The position numbers were made by a program, and so were the translations under genes. This document shows, one piece after another, positions 19,757-28,691 of a stretch of DNA of 64,000 bases (position 1 is its first letter; every line of letters begins with the position of its first letter). Under the pieces are notes generated by a model that searched no databases, was not told the origin of the DNA, and was given only the letters and a program-made list of their open reading frames with translations. Source of the stretch: a virus. The stretch lies in the IMG/VR virus record IMGVR_UViG_3300008108_000413, positions 1 to 64,000 of that record, one strand, 5' to 3'.

Positions 19757-22207
19757 TTATTCACCTTGATAACCCTGTGTTTTAGCAAACCACTCAGCCA
19801 TTTTATTATCATTTGTGTTACCAGATTTTAATCCATACATCTTTTCAGCAGTTGCCCAAAGCTTTTCAGGATTACTTCTCATGGTAGGATTATTCTGATA
19901 AAGCTTTCTATAGATACTATCTATTGATTCATCTTCACTATATTCTGGATCTAATGGAGCACCTTGAGTAAATTCTATAAAGCCTCCTCCAGATGGATCT
20001 GTAGAATATTGAGGAAACAAGGTATTCATATTATAGGTGTTAGCTCTATTAGTAATAGATTGAATATAACTATTTCTAAGATTTTCTCTTGCAGCTTGTG
20101 TAGCAGCATCAAATTGCTGATTAGCAATAGTTACTTTATCATAGAGTTGAGTAGCAAGAGCTGCTTTTTCTCTAGCAGCATTATTAAGAATGCTTGTTTT
20201 TTGAAGCTCAAACTGATTAGCTACACCAACATTTAAGTTATTGTACTTACCTAAAATATCAGCAGCAGCTCTAGCTGTTTGACCTTGAATAGCACTAGCT
20301 CTAGCAGATAAAGCTTGAGGACCAGTAAATGCAGCTAAACCTTCAGTAAGCATAGCAGCTTGTTCTTCAGCAGAAGCTAATTCTCTACTAGGATCATAGA
20401 AAGTAGGCTCAGGTAAAAAGGTTTGAGGTACAGCTTGCCAAGGCATGTATTTTTCAATACCCATGAGATCTCTAGCTGCACCTTTAGTTTTAATAACATC
20501 TTGTAACCAAAAAGGTGCTGCACCTGGTGCTGCTGGAGGAGGAAGATGTTTAACACTTGGAGGTTTAACCGCTTCAGGTTCAGTGAGTTCTGTACTAAAC
20601 TTAGCTTCTATATCAGGTAAAGCAAGTTGTCCTGCGGTGGTATCACCATAGATACCATCTATAGGAGATAGTTGTCCTTCACCAGGTATATATTTTTCAT
20701 CTCCTCTACCTCTTTTTTCAGGCTTAAGATAAGTAAAGTATTGTTTAGTTTCATCATCTTTAGCTGCTTGAACAAAACCAATATAAGCTGCTTGACCTGA
20801 TTTAATAGTTAAATTGTCTAAAGGACTTAAACCAGCCTCTGCAATGTATTTATTATAAGCTAGTTGAGGTTGATTTTTATTTCCCCATTGAGGCTCTGTA
20901 AAATTTTTACCTTTAGCTTGCAAAGCCATGTTGTGTTTTTGCAAAGCAAGAAAGTCATTGATTACAGCAGTTTCATCTTTAGCTAAAAGCTTATCTTGTT
21001 CAGCTTGAGTAAGCTTCTTATCGTCTTCTATAGTTTGTTTATAGTTATTATAAATAGCTGCTCTAGCATCAGCATTGATCAAAAGCTCATTTTCCAGATA
21101 AGCATAGTCATCTCTAAAATCACGATCTGGATCTTTATCATTTCTAAGAGGTTCTAAATCTTCTCTGTTTTCATAATCTATTTTACCAGGAAGTCTATCT
21201 ACTCTCTTATACTTACCAGATTTTGGATCTTTTACATAAGCTTTACCAGATTCAACAAGAGTTCTTGCATTAGGATCTGCATATAAATCATCAAGTGTTT
21301 CATACTTTATAACTCCAGGAGCATTACTACCACCTTTTTGAAACTTAGGCATAGTAACTCTAACTCTTCTTTTAGAAGAACCACCTCTTACAAATCTGTT
21401 CAAATCTCCGCCAAAGTTTCTTTTAAGAAGCTGTGGCATTATATTCATACCATATCTAGCTTCAGGCATCATTACTTCTTCTTCTGATTCAACCGGTTGA
21501 TCTTCATATTCTTCTGTATCAACTTCTTGTTGAGACATTTGCTGAGGTTGACCTTGTATTAGTTGTTCAGGTTGAATACCCATATGCTCCATATAAGGAA
21601 TAGCAATTGCTGGGATACCTTGAGGAAATCCTTTAATAGATTCTTGAGCTAAAGCTAACTTACCAAGTTTAAGATTATACTTACTAATCATTTGCTCAGC
21701 ATTCTTTCTCTGGAGATCATCTGTATCTGAATCTGCAAGTACTTTTCTATACTTGTTAATATCATACTTTTTAGCAATGTCTGCAGGAGTATAACCACCT
21801 TTTTTAGGAGGCATACCAAATTGATTAAGAAGAGAAGGATCTTTGATTTTCATAGATCTATCTCTAGAGAAGATAAATGAATTATCAGGAAGATAAAGAG
21901 GAGTACCTCCTTGACTGTGTCTTTTACCACCTATTTTATAGTGCTCAGGTAACCCATCACCATTAAGATCTGTATAAGCAGTTTCTCCTACTTCAGCTTC
22001 AAGATTAGCTTCTTCTCTAGGTACTGGTTTAAGAGTACTATTAGTCTCAAGTCTTGGTTCAGAAAACTCACCAGCCATAACAGGCCAGCTAAGCTGATTA
22101 GCATTATAACCTAAGCCTGGAGACATTCTTACCTCCAAGCCTGAAGTTCTTGCTTCTAATCCTTTTTTAGCTTTTGGAGTAAAGCTTACTTTAACTCTTC
22201 TCTTCAT
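19757..22207 (-). CDS. Conserved virion or cargo protein with Ca-loop-like and Gly-Gly motifs (816 aa)
   Basis: A basic N-terminus (MKRRVKVSFTPKAKKGLEAR) is followed near residues 80-115 by DLNGDG, which resembles a calcium-binding loop. Then come KIGGKRHSQGG and PLYLPDNSFIFS, a block I recognise from crAss-like and other Bacteroidota phage virion proteins. Further segments are PKKGGYTPADIAKKYDINKY near 135 and an acidic stretch near 230. Two basic Gly-Gly motifs (NFGGDLNRFVRGG and MPKFQKGG) lie near 265-290. The remainder is helical and Ala/Gln-rich. It starts 5 bases after the preceding gene. Its position among very large late genes suggests an internal capsid cargo or ejected protein; no enzyme motif is visible. 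Confidence 0.8.
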   Translation of the reverse strand: MKRRVKVSFTPKAKKGLEARTSGLEVRMSPGLGYNANQLSWPVMAGEFSEPRLETNSTLKPVPREEANLEAEVGETAYTDLNGDGLPEHYKIGGKRHSQGGTPLYLPDNSFIFSRDRSMKIKDPSLLNQFGMPPKKGGYTPADIAKKYDINKYRKVLADSDTDDLQRKNAEQMISKYNLKLGKLALAQESIKGFPQGIPAIAIPYMEHMGIQPEQLIQGQPQQMSQQEVDTEEYEDQPVESEEEVMMPEARYGMNIMPQLLKRNFGGDLNRFVRGGSSKRRVRVTMPKFQKGGSNAPGVIKYETLDDLYADPNARTLVESGKAYVKDPKSGKYKRVDRLPGKIDYENREDLEPLRNDKDPDRDFRDDYAYLENELLINADARAAIYNNYKQTIEDDKKLTQAEQDKLLAKDETAVINDFLALQKHNMALQAKGKNFTEPQWGNKNQPQLAYNKYIAEAGLSPLDNLTIKSGQAAYIGFVQAAKDDETKQYFTYLKPEKRGRGDEKYIPGEGQLSPIDGIYGDTTAGQLALPDIEAKFSTELTEPEAVKPPSVKHLPPPAAPGAAPFWLQDVIKTKGAARDLMGIEKYMPWQAVPQTFLPEPTFYDPSRELASAEEQAAMLTEGLAAFTGPQALSARASAIQGQTARAAADILGKYNNLNVGVANQFELQKTSILNNAAREKAALATQLYDKVTIANQQFDAATQAARENLRNSYIQSITNRANTYNMNTLFPQYSTDPSGGGFIEFTQGAPLDPEYSEDESIDSIYRKLYQNNPTMRSNPEKLWATAEKMYGLKSGNTNDNKMAEWFAKTQGYQGE

Positions 22208-22212
22208 GTTGA

Positions 22213-24120
22213 TTAGTCTAAAAATTCTACTTGACCACCCATTTGAGTAATGTACTCAATTTCTTCTGGAGTAAGCTCCATCTCAATACCATCTTCACTC
22301 ATAACCCCACCTTGCTGCATTCTAACAGGTGCTTGTGTCCACTGTGAATACATACTCATTTCACCAGTAGGTATACCATAGTATCCATTAACAGGAGTTT
22401 GACTCCAATCACTGTATGCAATAGAACCACCTCTATCATAGCTATAGGTAGGTCTATTAGCATAGCCTCTATCATAACCAGTATCAAAAATAGGTGTAGT
22501 TTGATCAGGTCTAAACATACCATATTCTTGACCTGTAGGTACATAATCACCGCGCTTCTTTTCTACTGATGTAAACAAATTATCTGCAAGTTTACCTGTA
22601 GCCATTTGCTCTTCAAGAGCTTTTCTTTCTTTACCTTTTGCAATATTAGTTAATGCTGACATACCTGTAAGCACTGTATCTGCAGCATAAGGTGAAGGAC
22701 CTGTTTTCCAAACAGCTTTTTCATCAGTCCCTCTTTTCTCTCTTCTAGCATCAGCTCTTTGTTGTTTGAAATCTTTGATACTAGTTAATCCTGTTTTAAT
22801 ATCATGGAAGGTATCCATGATAGGAATATTGATATCTAGATTATCAAACTTAAAACCTGTTTCTCCAAGTACTTGATGCTTAGGTAGGAATCTATGAAGA
22901 CCTCCGTGTTTCTTAGTAGGTCTATATATTTGCTCTAATGTAGGCTCTTCTACATTTTCAGGTTGCATAGTACTTTCTATTGGGGTAAGAAGTCTTGCCT
23001 GAGCTACAGGATCTATTCCAGCCTGAATCATTTCATTATAAGCTTGTTGATTAGCATATTCTTGTCCTTCTTTTATAGCTTGTTCTTTATCAAGATTATA
23101 TCTATCCATATCTGTCAAAAGAGGAGAAGGAGCTTGTTGATTTACACCCCATGTTGGAGATGGAGTTTTTGGAGCTTCATTCTCTACTTCAGGAGCTCTT
23201 TCTACTTTACCAGTAGATGGGTTATACTTAGTCTTAATAACAACTTTTCTACCACCAAATAAAGTAGGTCTTGATTTACCATAGAACTCATAACCCATTC
23301 TATTAGCTTGTTCTTGCATAGCTGCAAGATCACCTACTTCTGGTACATAACCTCTATCCCAACCAATAGATCCATAACCACGGTGTTTATATCTATAAGG
23401 TACCATAGTAGATACTCCATAACCATAAGGTTGTTGTGTACCCGCACCCATAGTACCATAAGAAGAAGTAATCATCTGATAATTTTGCCAAACCTCATCA
23501 GGATTTTGACCTTTAGCAATAGCGAAATCTCTTACTGCTTTTTCTTCAGGACTCATCTCACCTGTTGTTGCAGCAGGAGTAGTTGTTCCAGCAGGATCTA
23601 CCCATTGTTTACCATCCCATACTTTATTTGCAAGCGCTGCACCATTCCATCCTCCTCCAGGTATACCATTTCTACCAGCCCATTGAGAATGAGTTTCTCC
23701 TAGAATTGGATTCATATCAGGCTTATAGCTCATTGGAGGTACACCCTCTTTTTTAGCAGCAGTAGTAGTTGAAATAATATTACCTGCTTCATCAGTTATT
23801 TCAATTGTACCATCTTCATATGTAGTTCTTACATGATTAGTTTGTTTTGACTGTTCAATTTTAACTACTCCTCCTTTATCAAATTTATTACCGCCTTTTT
23901 TAAAATACTCATCTACTATAATTGTATCTACTTTAGGTTTAGCTTGTGGAGCAGGTGCTTTAGGTGCAGGTTTTGCTGGTGCTTTTGCTGGTGTTGGTGT
24001 ATCGGGAGCTGCAGCAGGAGCTTGTAAATCTCCTGTTTGTGATTGAGTTTGATATGTTTTATTTTCTTTACTTATTGCCCAAGCATTTTGTCTAGCTAAA
24101 TCTTCTGGAGTTTTATTCAT
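22213..24120 (-). CDS. Virion or cargo protein with Pro/Ala-rich linker (635 aa)
   Basis: The start is set at ATG 24120 (MNKTPEDLARQNAW) rather than an ATG 28 codons earlier. The longer version adds an implausible Leu/His-rich leader lying wholly over the preceding gene. With this choice the two genes overlap by 8 bases (ATGAATAA), typical of tight phage gene packing. Residues about 30-70 form a Pro/Ala/Lys linker, followed by YFKKGGNKFDKGG. Tyr/Gly-rich segments occur near the middle and the C-terminus (SYDRGG, RMQQGG), ending in an acidic tail. It shares the basic Gly-Gly pattern with its neighbours. No enzymatic domain is recognised; the context suggests a packaged internal protein. Confidence 0.75.
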   Translation of the reverse strand: MNKTPEDLARQNAWAISKENKTYQTQSQTGDLQAPAAAPDTPTPAKAPAKPAPKAPAPQAKPKVDTIIVDEYFKKGGNKFDKGGVVKIEQSKQTNHVRTTYEDGTIEITDEAGNIISTTTAAKKEGVPPMSYKPDMNPILGETHSQWAGRNGIPGGGWNGAALANKVWDGKQWVDPAGTTTPAATTGEMSPEEKAVRDFAIAKGQNPDEVWQNYQMITSSYGTMGAGTQQPYGYGVSTMVPYRYKHRGYGSIGWDRGYVPEVGDLAAMQEQANRMGYEFYGKSRPTLFGGRKVVIKTKYNPSTGKVERAPEVENEAPKTPSPTWGVNQQAPSPLLTDMDRYNLDKEQAIKEGQEYANQQAYNEMIQAGIDPVAQARLLTPIESTMQPENVEEPTLEQIYRPTKKHGGLHRFLPKHQVLGETGFKFDNLDINIPIMDTFHDIKTGLTSIKDFKQQRADARREKRGTDEKAVWKTGPSPYAADTVLTGMSALTNIAKGKERKALEEQMATGKLADNLFTSVEKKRGDYVPTGQEYGMFRPDQTTPIFDTGYDRGYANRPTYSYDRGGSIAYSDWSQTPVNGYYGIPTGEMSMYSQWTQAPVRMQQGGVMSEDGIEMELTPEEIEYITQMGGQVEFLD

Positions 24121-25297
24121 AGACTTGTCCTCCTGGTGTAGTAGTTTTAGCAGCAGGTTTTGTTTCAGTAGCAGGTGTAGTAGGAGTAGGTGTAGTTGAA
24201 GCACCTATAGACTTTGCATAATTATTGTATGCGTTATAAGCATTTACTATTTCTTGCGCACGAACTTCTTTCGATGCAATATTAGTCGGCTGATCAGTTA
24301 TTCCTAATCCTAATTCCCTACTTGATTTCCAATCTCCAAATGGAATTACTGCAACATTATAATTTTTAATAGCTGTATTAACAGCATTTTTTAGTGCTGT
24401 TAATTTAGCTTGCTCTGCATCTGTTTTAGCTTTTAGTTTTTCTTTAGCTAAATCCGCTTGCATTTTCTGAATCTGAGCAAGAAAAGGATCTTCTGTCTGA
24501 GAACCAGTCTGATACTTCTTAAGTGATCCACCATATTTTGCCATGTTATCAGGTATTGAATTAAACTCTGGTACAGTCTGAGCATCTGTACCAAGTTCTG
24601 ATTTCATTTGCTCATCTCTTTTCTGTTGTTCAGTAATACTATCAAGCTTTCTATTTATTAGATTATTAGTAAAAAACTTAGCAAGACCCATCATGTTTCT
24701 AGTAGAATCAGCGTTTTCTTGATTAAGCTGATTATATCTATCCTCAAACATATCTTGGTTATACATGTTTGGCATAAACATAGACCCTGCTTCTGCACCA
24801 TATTGTGCAATAAGCTGAGGCATCATTTCTTGATTCATTTCAAGAGCTTGTTCTGTCTCTTGATCAAGCATAGCTTTATTTACATTCTTTTGAATAGCAG
24901 CTAAGAAGTTATCTTTAATAGTTCCTGTAGCAGCATCAATTCCTCCACCTTGTACTTGGTTACCTTTTTTAGCAAATGCTGGAAAAGCTCCATAGTTAAA
25001 TGGACTAGAGTTTTGACCCATACCACCATCTTCAAAATAACCAAGAGGACCATTAGATGATCCACCATAAGCATAATAAGTTTCTACAGGAATTTGAGCT
25101 CCTGCTCCTCTACCTTGCATACCATAGTTAAAGAACTGATCTGCAGTAGCTTGTCCTGGATAAGGATAAGTAGCACCACCATTAGCATAGTTTCTAGCTT
25201 CTGGATATGCTTGGAAAAAAGATTCTTCTGTTGGGAACATATTGTAAAACTCATCTTCTGAGTTTACACCTGCCATTTTAAGGAATTGAGCTTTCAT
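24113..25297 (-). CDS. Virion or cargo protein, Gly/Tyr-rich N-terminus (394 aa)
   Basis: The first 120 residues are Gly/Tyr/Phe/Gln-rich with several Gly-Gly pairs (ANGGAT, YAYGGSS, FEDGGMG). The middle is helical and Met/Gln-rich. Around residue 250 is YGGSLKKYQTGS, close to KYQTGG in the next gene upstream. The C-terminus is Thr/Pro/Ala-rich. This design, disordered Gly-rich blocks around helical segments, fits a flexible packaged protein rather than an enzyme. It starts 4 bases after the preceding gene and overlaps the following one by 8 bases, so translation may be coupled. I do not recognise a named family. Confidence 0.7.
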   Translation of the reverse strand: MKAQFLKMAGVNSEDEFYNMFPTEESFFQAYPEARNYANGGATYPYPGQATADQFFNYGMQGRGAGAQIPVETYYAYGGSSNGPLGYFEDGGMGQNSSPFNYGAFPAFAKKGNQVQGGGIDAATGTIKDNFLAAIQKNVNKAMLDQETEQALEMNQEMMPQLIAQYGAEAGSMFMPNMYNQDMFEDRYNQLNQENADSTRNMMGLAKFFTNNLINRKLDSITEQQKRDEQMKSELGTDAQTVPEFNSIPDNMAKYGGSLKKYQTGSQTEDPFLAQIQKMQADLAKEKLKAKTDAEQAKLTALKNAVNTAIKNYNVAVIPFGDWKSSRELGLGITDQPTNIASKEVRAQEIVNAYNAYNNYAKSIGASTTPTPTTPATETKPAAKTTTPGGQVYE

Positions 25298-25301
25298 ACT
25301 A

Positions 25302-28300
25302 TTAGTATTTGTCTAACCAACTGTTAGACTGCGTTTTAACAAAGTTAGGCTTTTGGGTATAATTTACTAATTTTTTACCAGATTTTCTAGTAGATCCTCC
25401 TGTTTTCTTTTGCTCTTGTAATGCTCCTGCTCCTATAGCTGCTGGAGCTAAACCAAAAGCATACTTATTCATATTTATTAAAAACTCTTTTTCTGCTTTT
25501 GAACCAGGCTTTATTTTAGCTAACATTTCTGTAATACCATTATCTATAGACCTATTAGCATAATTTTTACGGATAAGGTTTAAATGTCCTAATGTAAAAA
25601 TTTGATCATCTCCTATACCAACAGCATTTTTAAATTGACCCATTCTTGCTAAAACTTCATCAGCTTGATGATTTGCCTTATATCCAGGTATAGGTTTATT
25701 TGTACCAAATGGTTTTAATAAGTCATTTTTTACTTCTTTTGATAAAGTACCAGCAAAAATTCCATGATTTTTTTCATGAGCATTTATAATATCTTTACCT
25801 AAATTATTTAAAGGGGCATCAGAAAATACAACACCTTGCCATCCATAGTCACCAAGTCCTAAATTACCAGGTTGCCTACTTAAATTTTTAGATAAATCAT
25901 ATTCTGTAGAACTATGTATATTTTTTACAAAATCTTCATAGTTTTCAGGTGTTATTCTATTCCCGTAATCTTTTGGTTGCTTCCAAAGTTTGTTTCCTAA
26001 TAAATCTGTTTTAATATAAGGTTCTTCTAAAGGAGCTTGATACTGAAAAAATTTAGTTTTTGTTTCTGGATTTAATAATCTTGATTGTTGAACAAGTACT
26101 TGATTTTCTCCATACATATTACCTTTAGGTGCAGATAGAGACATAATTTCATCAACATTAGGTGAGCCAGGTAGTTGTTTAGGCGTGTTTACTGGTTTAT
26201 ATCCCCTCCACCAATCTTTTTGTAATATTCTACCTTCTTCAATTGGTATAGCTCTATCAGCAACTTGACTCCAAGTCTTGCCCCTACCATATCTATTTCT
26301 CCAATTAGCAACATCCCTTGGAACTTCAGCTATAAATTGATCTCCATAAGTTGCAGCTGTTTTAAAATTAGGTGTAAAATAAGGATTAGTTCCAAAACTC
26401 TTATTTATTTGTAATTTTGTTCCTGGATAATATTCTGGTTTAATATTTTGTTTTGATCTAAATAATCGTGAACGAACAGCATCTTCCATACCTTCTTGAC
26501 CCAACCCTCTCCACATAGTATTTTCTGGGAGATTGTATTGATATGCTTTTGGGTTTAATTTCCAAGCATTTTTTAAAGGACCTTGTGTAAGATAATCTCC
26601 TACTCTATTAACTCCTTTTAAAACATCAGCTCCCTCATCTATTAATCCTATACCTAAAAGGTTTAGAGGATCTCCTGCAATTTGCATACCTAAAGGTATT
26701 TTATCTGTTTGTTGTCCAGACACTGCATCACCAAAACTCATTTCAGGATCATATAGTGCCCCCCAAGCTACATTAGTAGGATAGGATAATATATCTAAAG
26801 CATTTGCTCCAGAAATATTTTTGCTTTCTTCAGGTGTTAAACCTATAGCTTTATCAAATGGATTTAACCCAGGAATTTGAGGCATATTTAATCTACTAAT
26901 ACCTGCGGCTGTAGTTTGAAAAATACTAGGTTTAATTTTATTAGCCTTATTAGAGTTATCTATAAAATATCTTTCAGCTGGAGTAAAGCTCTGATTCCAA
27001 TCTGCTCTTGATTTATCTCCTTTAGGTTTATCTTTAAGAATCTTTCCAGCTACATAGTTATTTTTCTTGTCTTCATACATTGATGTAAGCCTTGCATCTC
27101 TTTGATTAAGATAATCTTCATAGCTCACATTTTTCATGTTTTTCATCATCCTATCCCAAGCAGTTTCTTTTTGCTTAGCTTTCCACTCTTCTAGTGTACC
27201 TTCTTTCTTTTCAAAATCAAGCACATGTTTACCAGAACCTGTTGCTTTATCTGTAACAGTTTGTGTCTGCATTGTAGGAGCTTGATACATAATACCTTCT
27301 GGATTATCTTCAGTAGGTGTTGTTGTATAAGGCTGTAGAACTTTACCAGAATATTTATTCCAATAATCAGAGTATTCCTGAGAATCAAGTCTTACTTGTT
27401 TAGGTTTATTATCTTCTCCTATAATAGTAACCATACTACTAGGTAGATATCCTGGATTATTAGCAATCCATTCTTGAGAAGCTGATGGTTTATTTTGTCC
27501 ACCATCTTGATAACTATCTAACCAACCTGTGTTTCCCCCTGTTTTCTTTTGTTCTGCTGGAGCATTATTATATTCTCTTTCGCTAATCTGATACCACTGT
27601 TTTGCTGTTGAATCATATTTCCAATAAAAAGGAGGCAGGTTTGGTGCTTGTGTCTTTTTATATAAAGGTTGAGTTTTAGGTTGCTCTGCAGGTGTAGAAG
27701 CTTTAGGTTGTTCTACTGGAGCAGGAGTTTGAATAGGCTCAGGTTGTTTTACTGGTTCTGGTGCAGGAGCTGTTCCTACAACTACTGGTTGTACTGGTTT
27801 TTTGTAAATCGGAGACAATGAATACTTATCTCTATATTCACCAATAGGTTTGATTTTACTATGACCGATATCAGGAGAATCATATAATCCAATTAACGTA
27901 GGATAATTAAAAGGAAGAGATTTATAATACTCAATAATATTTCTATTATTGTGTCCAGGATATGCTGATTCCACTTGACTTGGCGTATCATATGTATCTT
28001 TCATAGTTCTCCCTAAAGAGGGAACATATCTTGGAGTACTTCTTTGTTGAATACCTTGATAATAATTAGGTTTATTATATGTTCTTTGTCCTAAATCACC
28101 AGCCTGTTGTCTTTGATATTGATAAGCTTTATATAAATTAACACTGTCCGAATACATTTGATATCGAGGATCTGTTACACTATTTACATATATTGGTGTA
28201 GGTGACCCACCAGTTTGATACTTAGAACTAGGATCATAGAGTCTAGGTCCTTTAGCACCATATAACATATAGTTCCTCTCAAATAGAGGATTCTTTACCA

Positions 28301-28691
28301 TAAGCTTATTAATGCTAGTCTTTATATTCTTAGATGAAGTTTTCTTAGGTAGTTTAGAATACTTATTTAACCAACCACCTTTCTTAGCTTGAGTAAGTTC
28401 TGGTATAGAAGGATCTCCGCCATATTGCATTTGAGGATATTCAGTAACCGTATCTCCAGGAAATTGATAATCAAGTCCAGGATACATCATCTGTTCATAT
28501 CCAAGATTATCTACTCCTAGTACAGGATAAGGTACACCTTGCATAGTAATATTACCTGAAGGAATTTTAGTTACTTCACCTGGATAATCCCATTGACCTC
28601 TAGGATCATAGATAACATCTTTTTTGTAAGGATTTTGCTTCTTACCCGGCTTACCTTTTAGGTATTCATTTTTAGGAACCTTGTTGTGCAT
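25302..28691 (-). CDS. Large virion protein with ADP-ribosyltransferase-like and zincin motifs (1129 aa)
   Basis: The N-terminal third is Tyr/Pro/Gly-rich with KKGGWLNKY and KYQTGG. A Pro/Gln/Thr linker spans roughly 290-350, and KKTGGNTGWLDSYQDGG follows near 385. From about 725 (MWRGLG at 726-731) through PYFTPNFKTAATYGD the pattern of an Arg-Gly start followed by a Thr-rich strand and Ala-x-x-Tyr resembles the ADP-ribosyltransferase fold. This is a suggestion from pattern only. HEKNH at 972-976 is a zincin-type metal site. The C-terminus repeats KKTGG and ends SWLDKY. It overlaps the muzzle-like gene by one base (TAATG). The likely role is an ejected effector or maturation factor, but activity is unproven. 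Confidence 0.78.
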   Translation of the reverse strand: MHNKVPKNEYLKGKPGKKQNPYKKDVIYDPRGQWDYPGEVTKIPSGNITMQGVPYPVLGVDNLGYEQMMYPGLDYQFPGDTVTEYPQMQYGGDPSIPELTQAKKGGWLNKYSKLPKKTSSKNIKTSINKLMVKNPLFERNYMLYGAKGPRLYDPSSKYQTGGSPTPIYVNSVTDPRYQMYSDSVNLYKAYQYQRQQAGDLGQRTYNKPNYYQGIQQRSTPRYVPSLGRTMKDTYDTPSQVESAYPGHNNRNIIEYYKSLPFNYPTLIGLYDSPDIGHSKIKPIGEYRDKYSLSPIYKKPVQPVVVGTAPAPEPVKQPEPIQTPAPVEQPKASTPAEQPKTQPLYKKTQAPNLPPFYWKYDSTAKQWYQISEREYNNAPAEQKKTGGNTGWLDSYQDGGQNKPSASQEWIANNPGYLPSSMVTIIGEDNKPKQVRLDSQEYSDYWNKYSGKVLQPYTTTPTEDNPEGIMYQAPTMQTQTVTDKATGSGKHVLDFEKKEGTLEEWKAKQKETAWDRMMKNMKNVSYEDYLNQRDARLTSMYEDKKNNYVAGKILKDKPKGDKSRADWNQSFTPAERYFIDNSNKANKIKPSIFQTTAAGISRLNMPQIPGLNPFDKAIGLTPEESKNISGANALDILSYPTNVAWGALYDPEMSFGDAVSGQQTDKIPLGMQIAGDPLNLLGIGLIDEGADVLKGVNRVGDYLTQGPLKNAWKLNPKAYQYNLPENTMWRGLGQEGMEDAVRSRLFRSKQNIKPEYYPGTKLQINKSFGTNPYFTPNFKTAATYGDQFIAEVPRDVANWRNRYGRGKTWSQVADRAIPIEEGRILQKDWWRGYKPVNTPKQLPGSPNVDEIMSLSAPKGNMYGENQVLVQQSRLLNPETKTKFFQYQAPLEEPYIKTDLLGNKLWKQPKDYGNRITPENYEDFVKNIHSSTEYDLSKNLSRQPGNLGLGDYGWQGVVFSDAPLNNLGKDIINAHEKNHGIFAGTLSKEVKNDLLKPFGTNKPIPGYKANHQADEVLARMGQFKNAVGIGDDQIFTLGHLNLIRKNYANRSIDNGITEMLAKIKPGSKAEKEFLINMNKYAFGLAPAAIGAGALQEQKKTGGSTRKSGKKLVNYTQKPNFVKTQSNSWLDKY

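Noticed and set aside
24121-24204. Longer start for the 635-aa protein giving a Leu-rich leader like a signal peptide
   Set aside because: The leader is Leu/His-rich only because it is the shifted reading of a Thr/Pro/Ala-coding stretch in the overlapping gene; the start at 24120 gives the normal small overlap.
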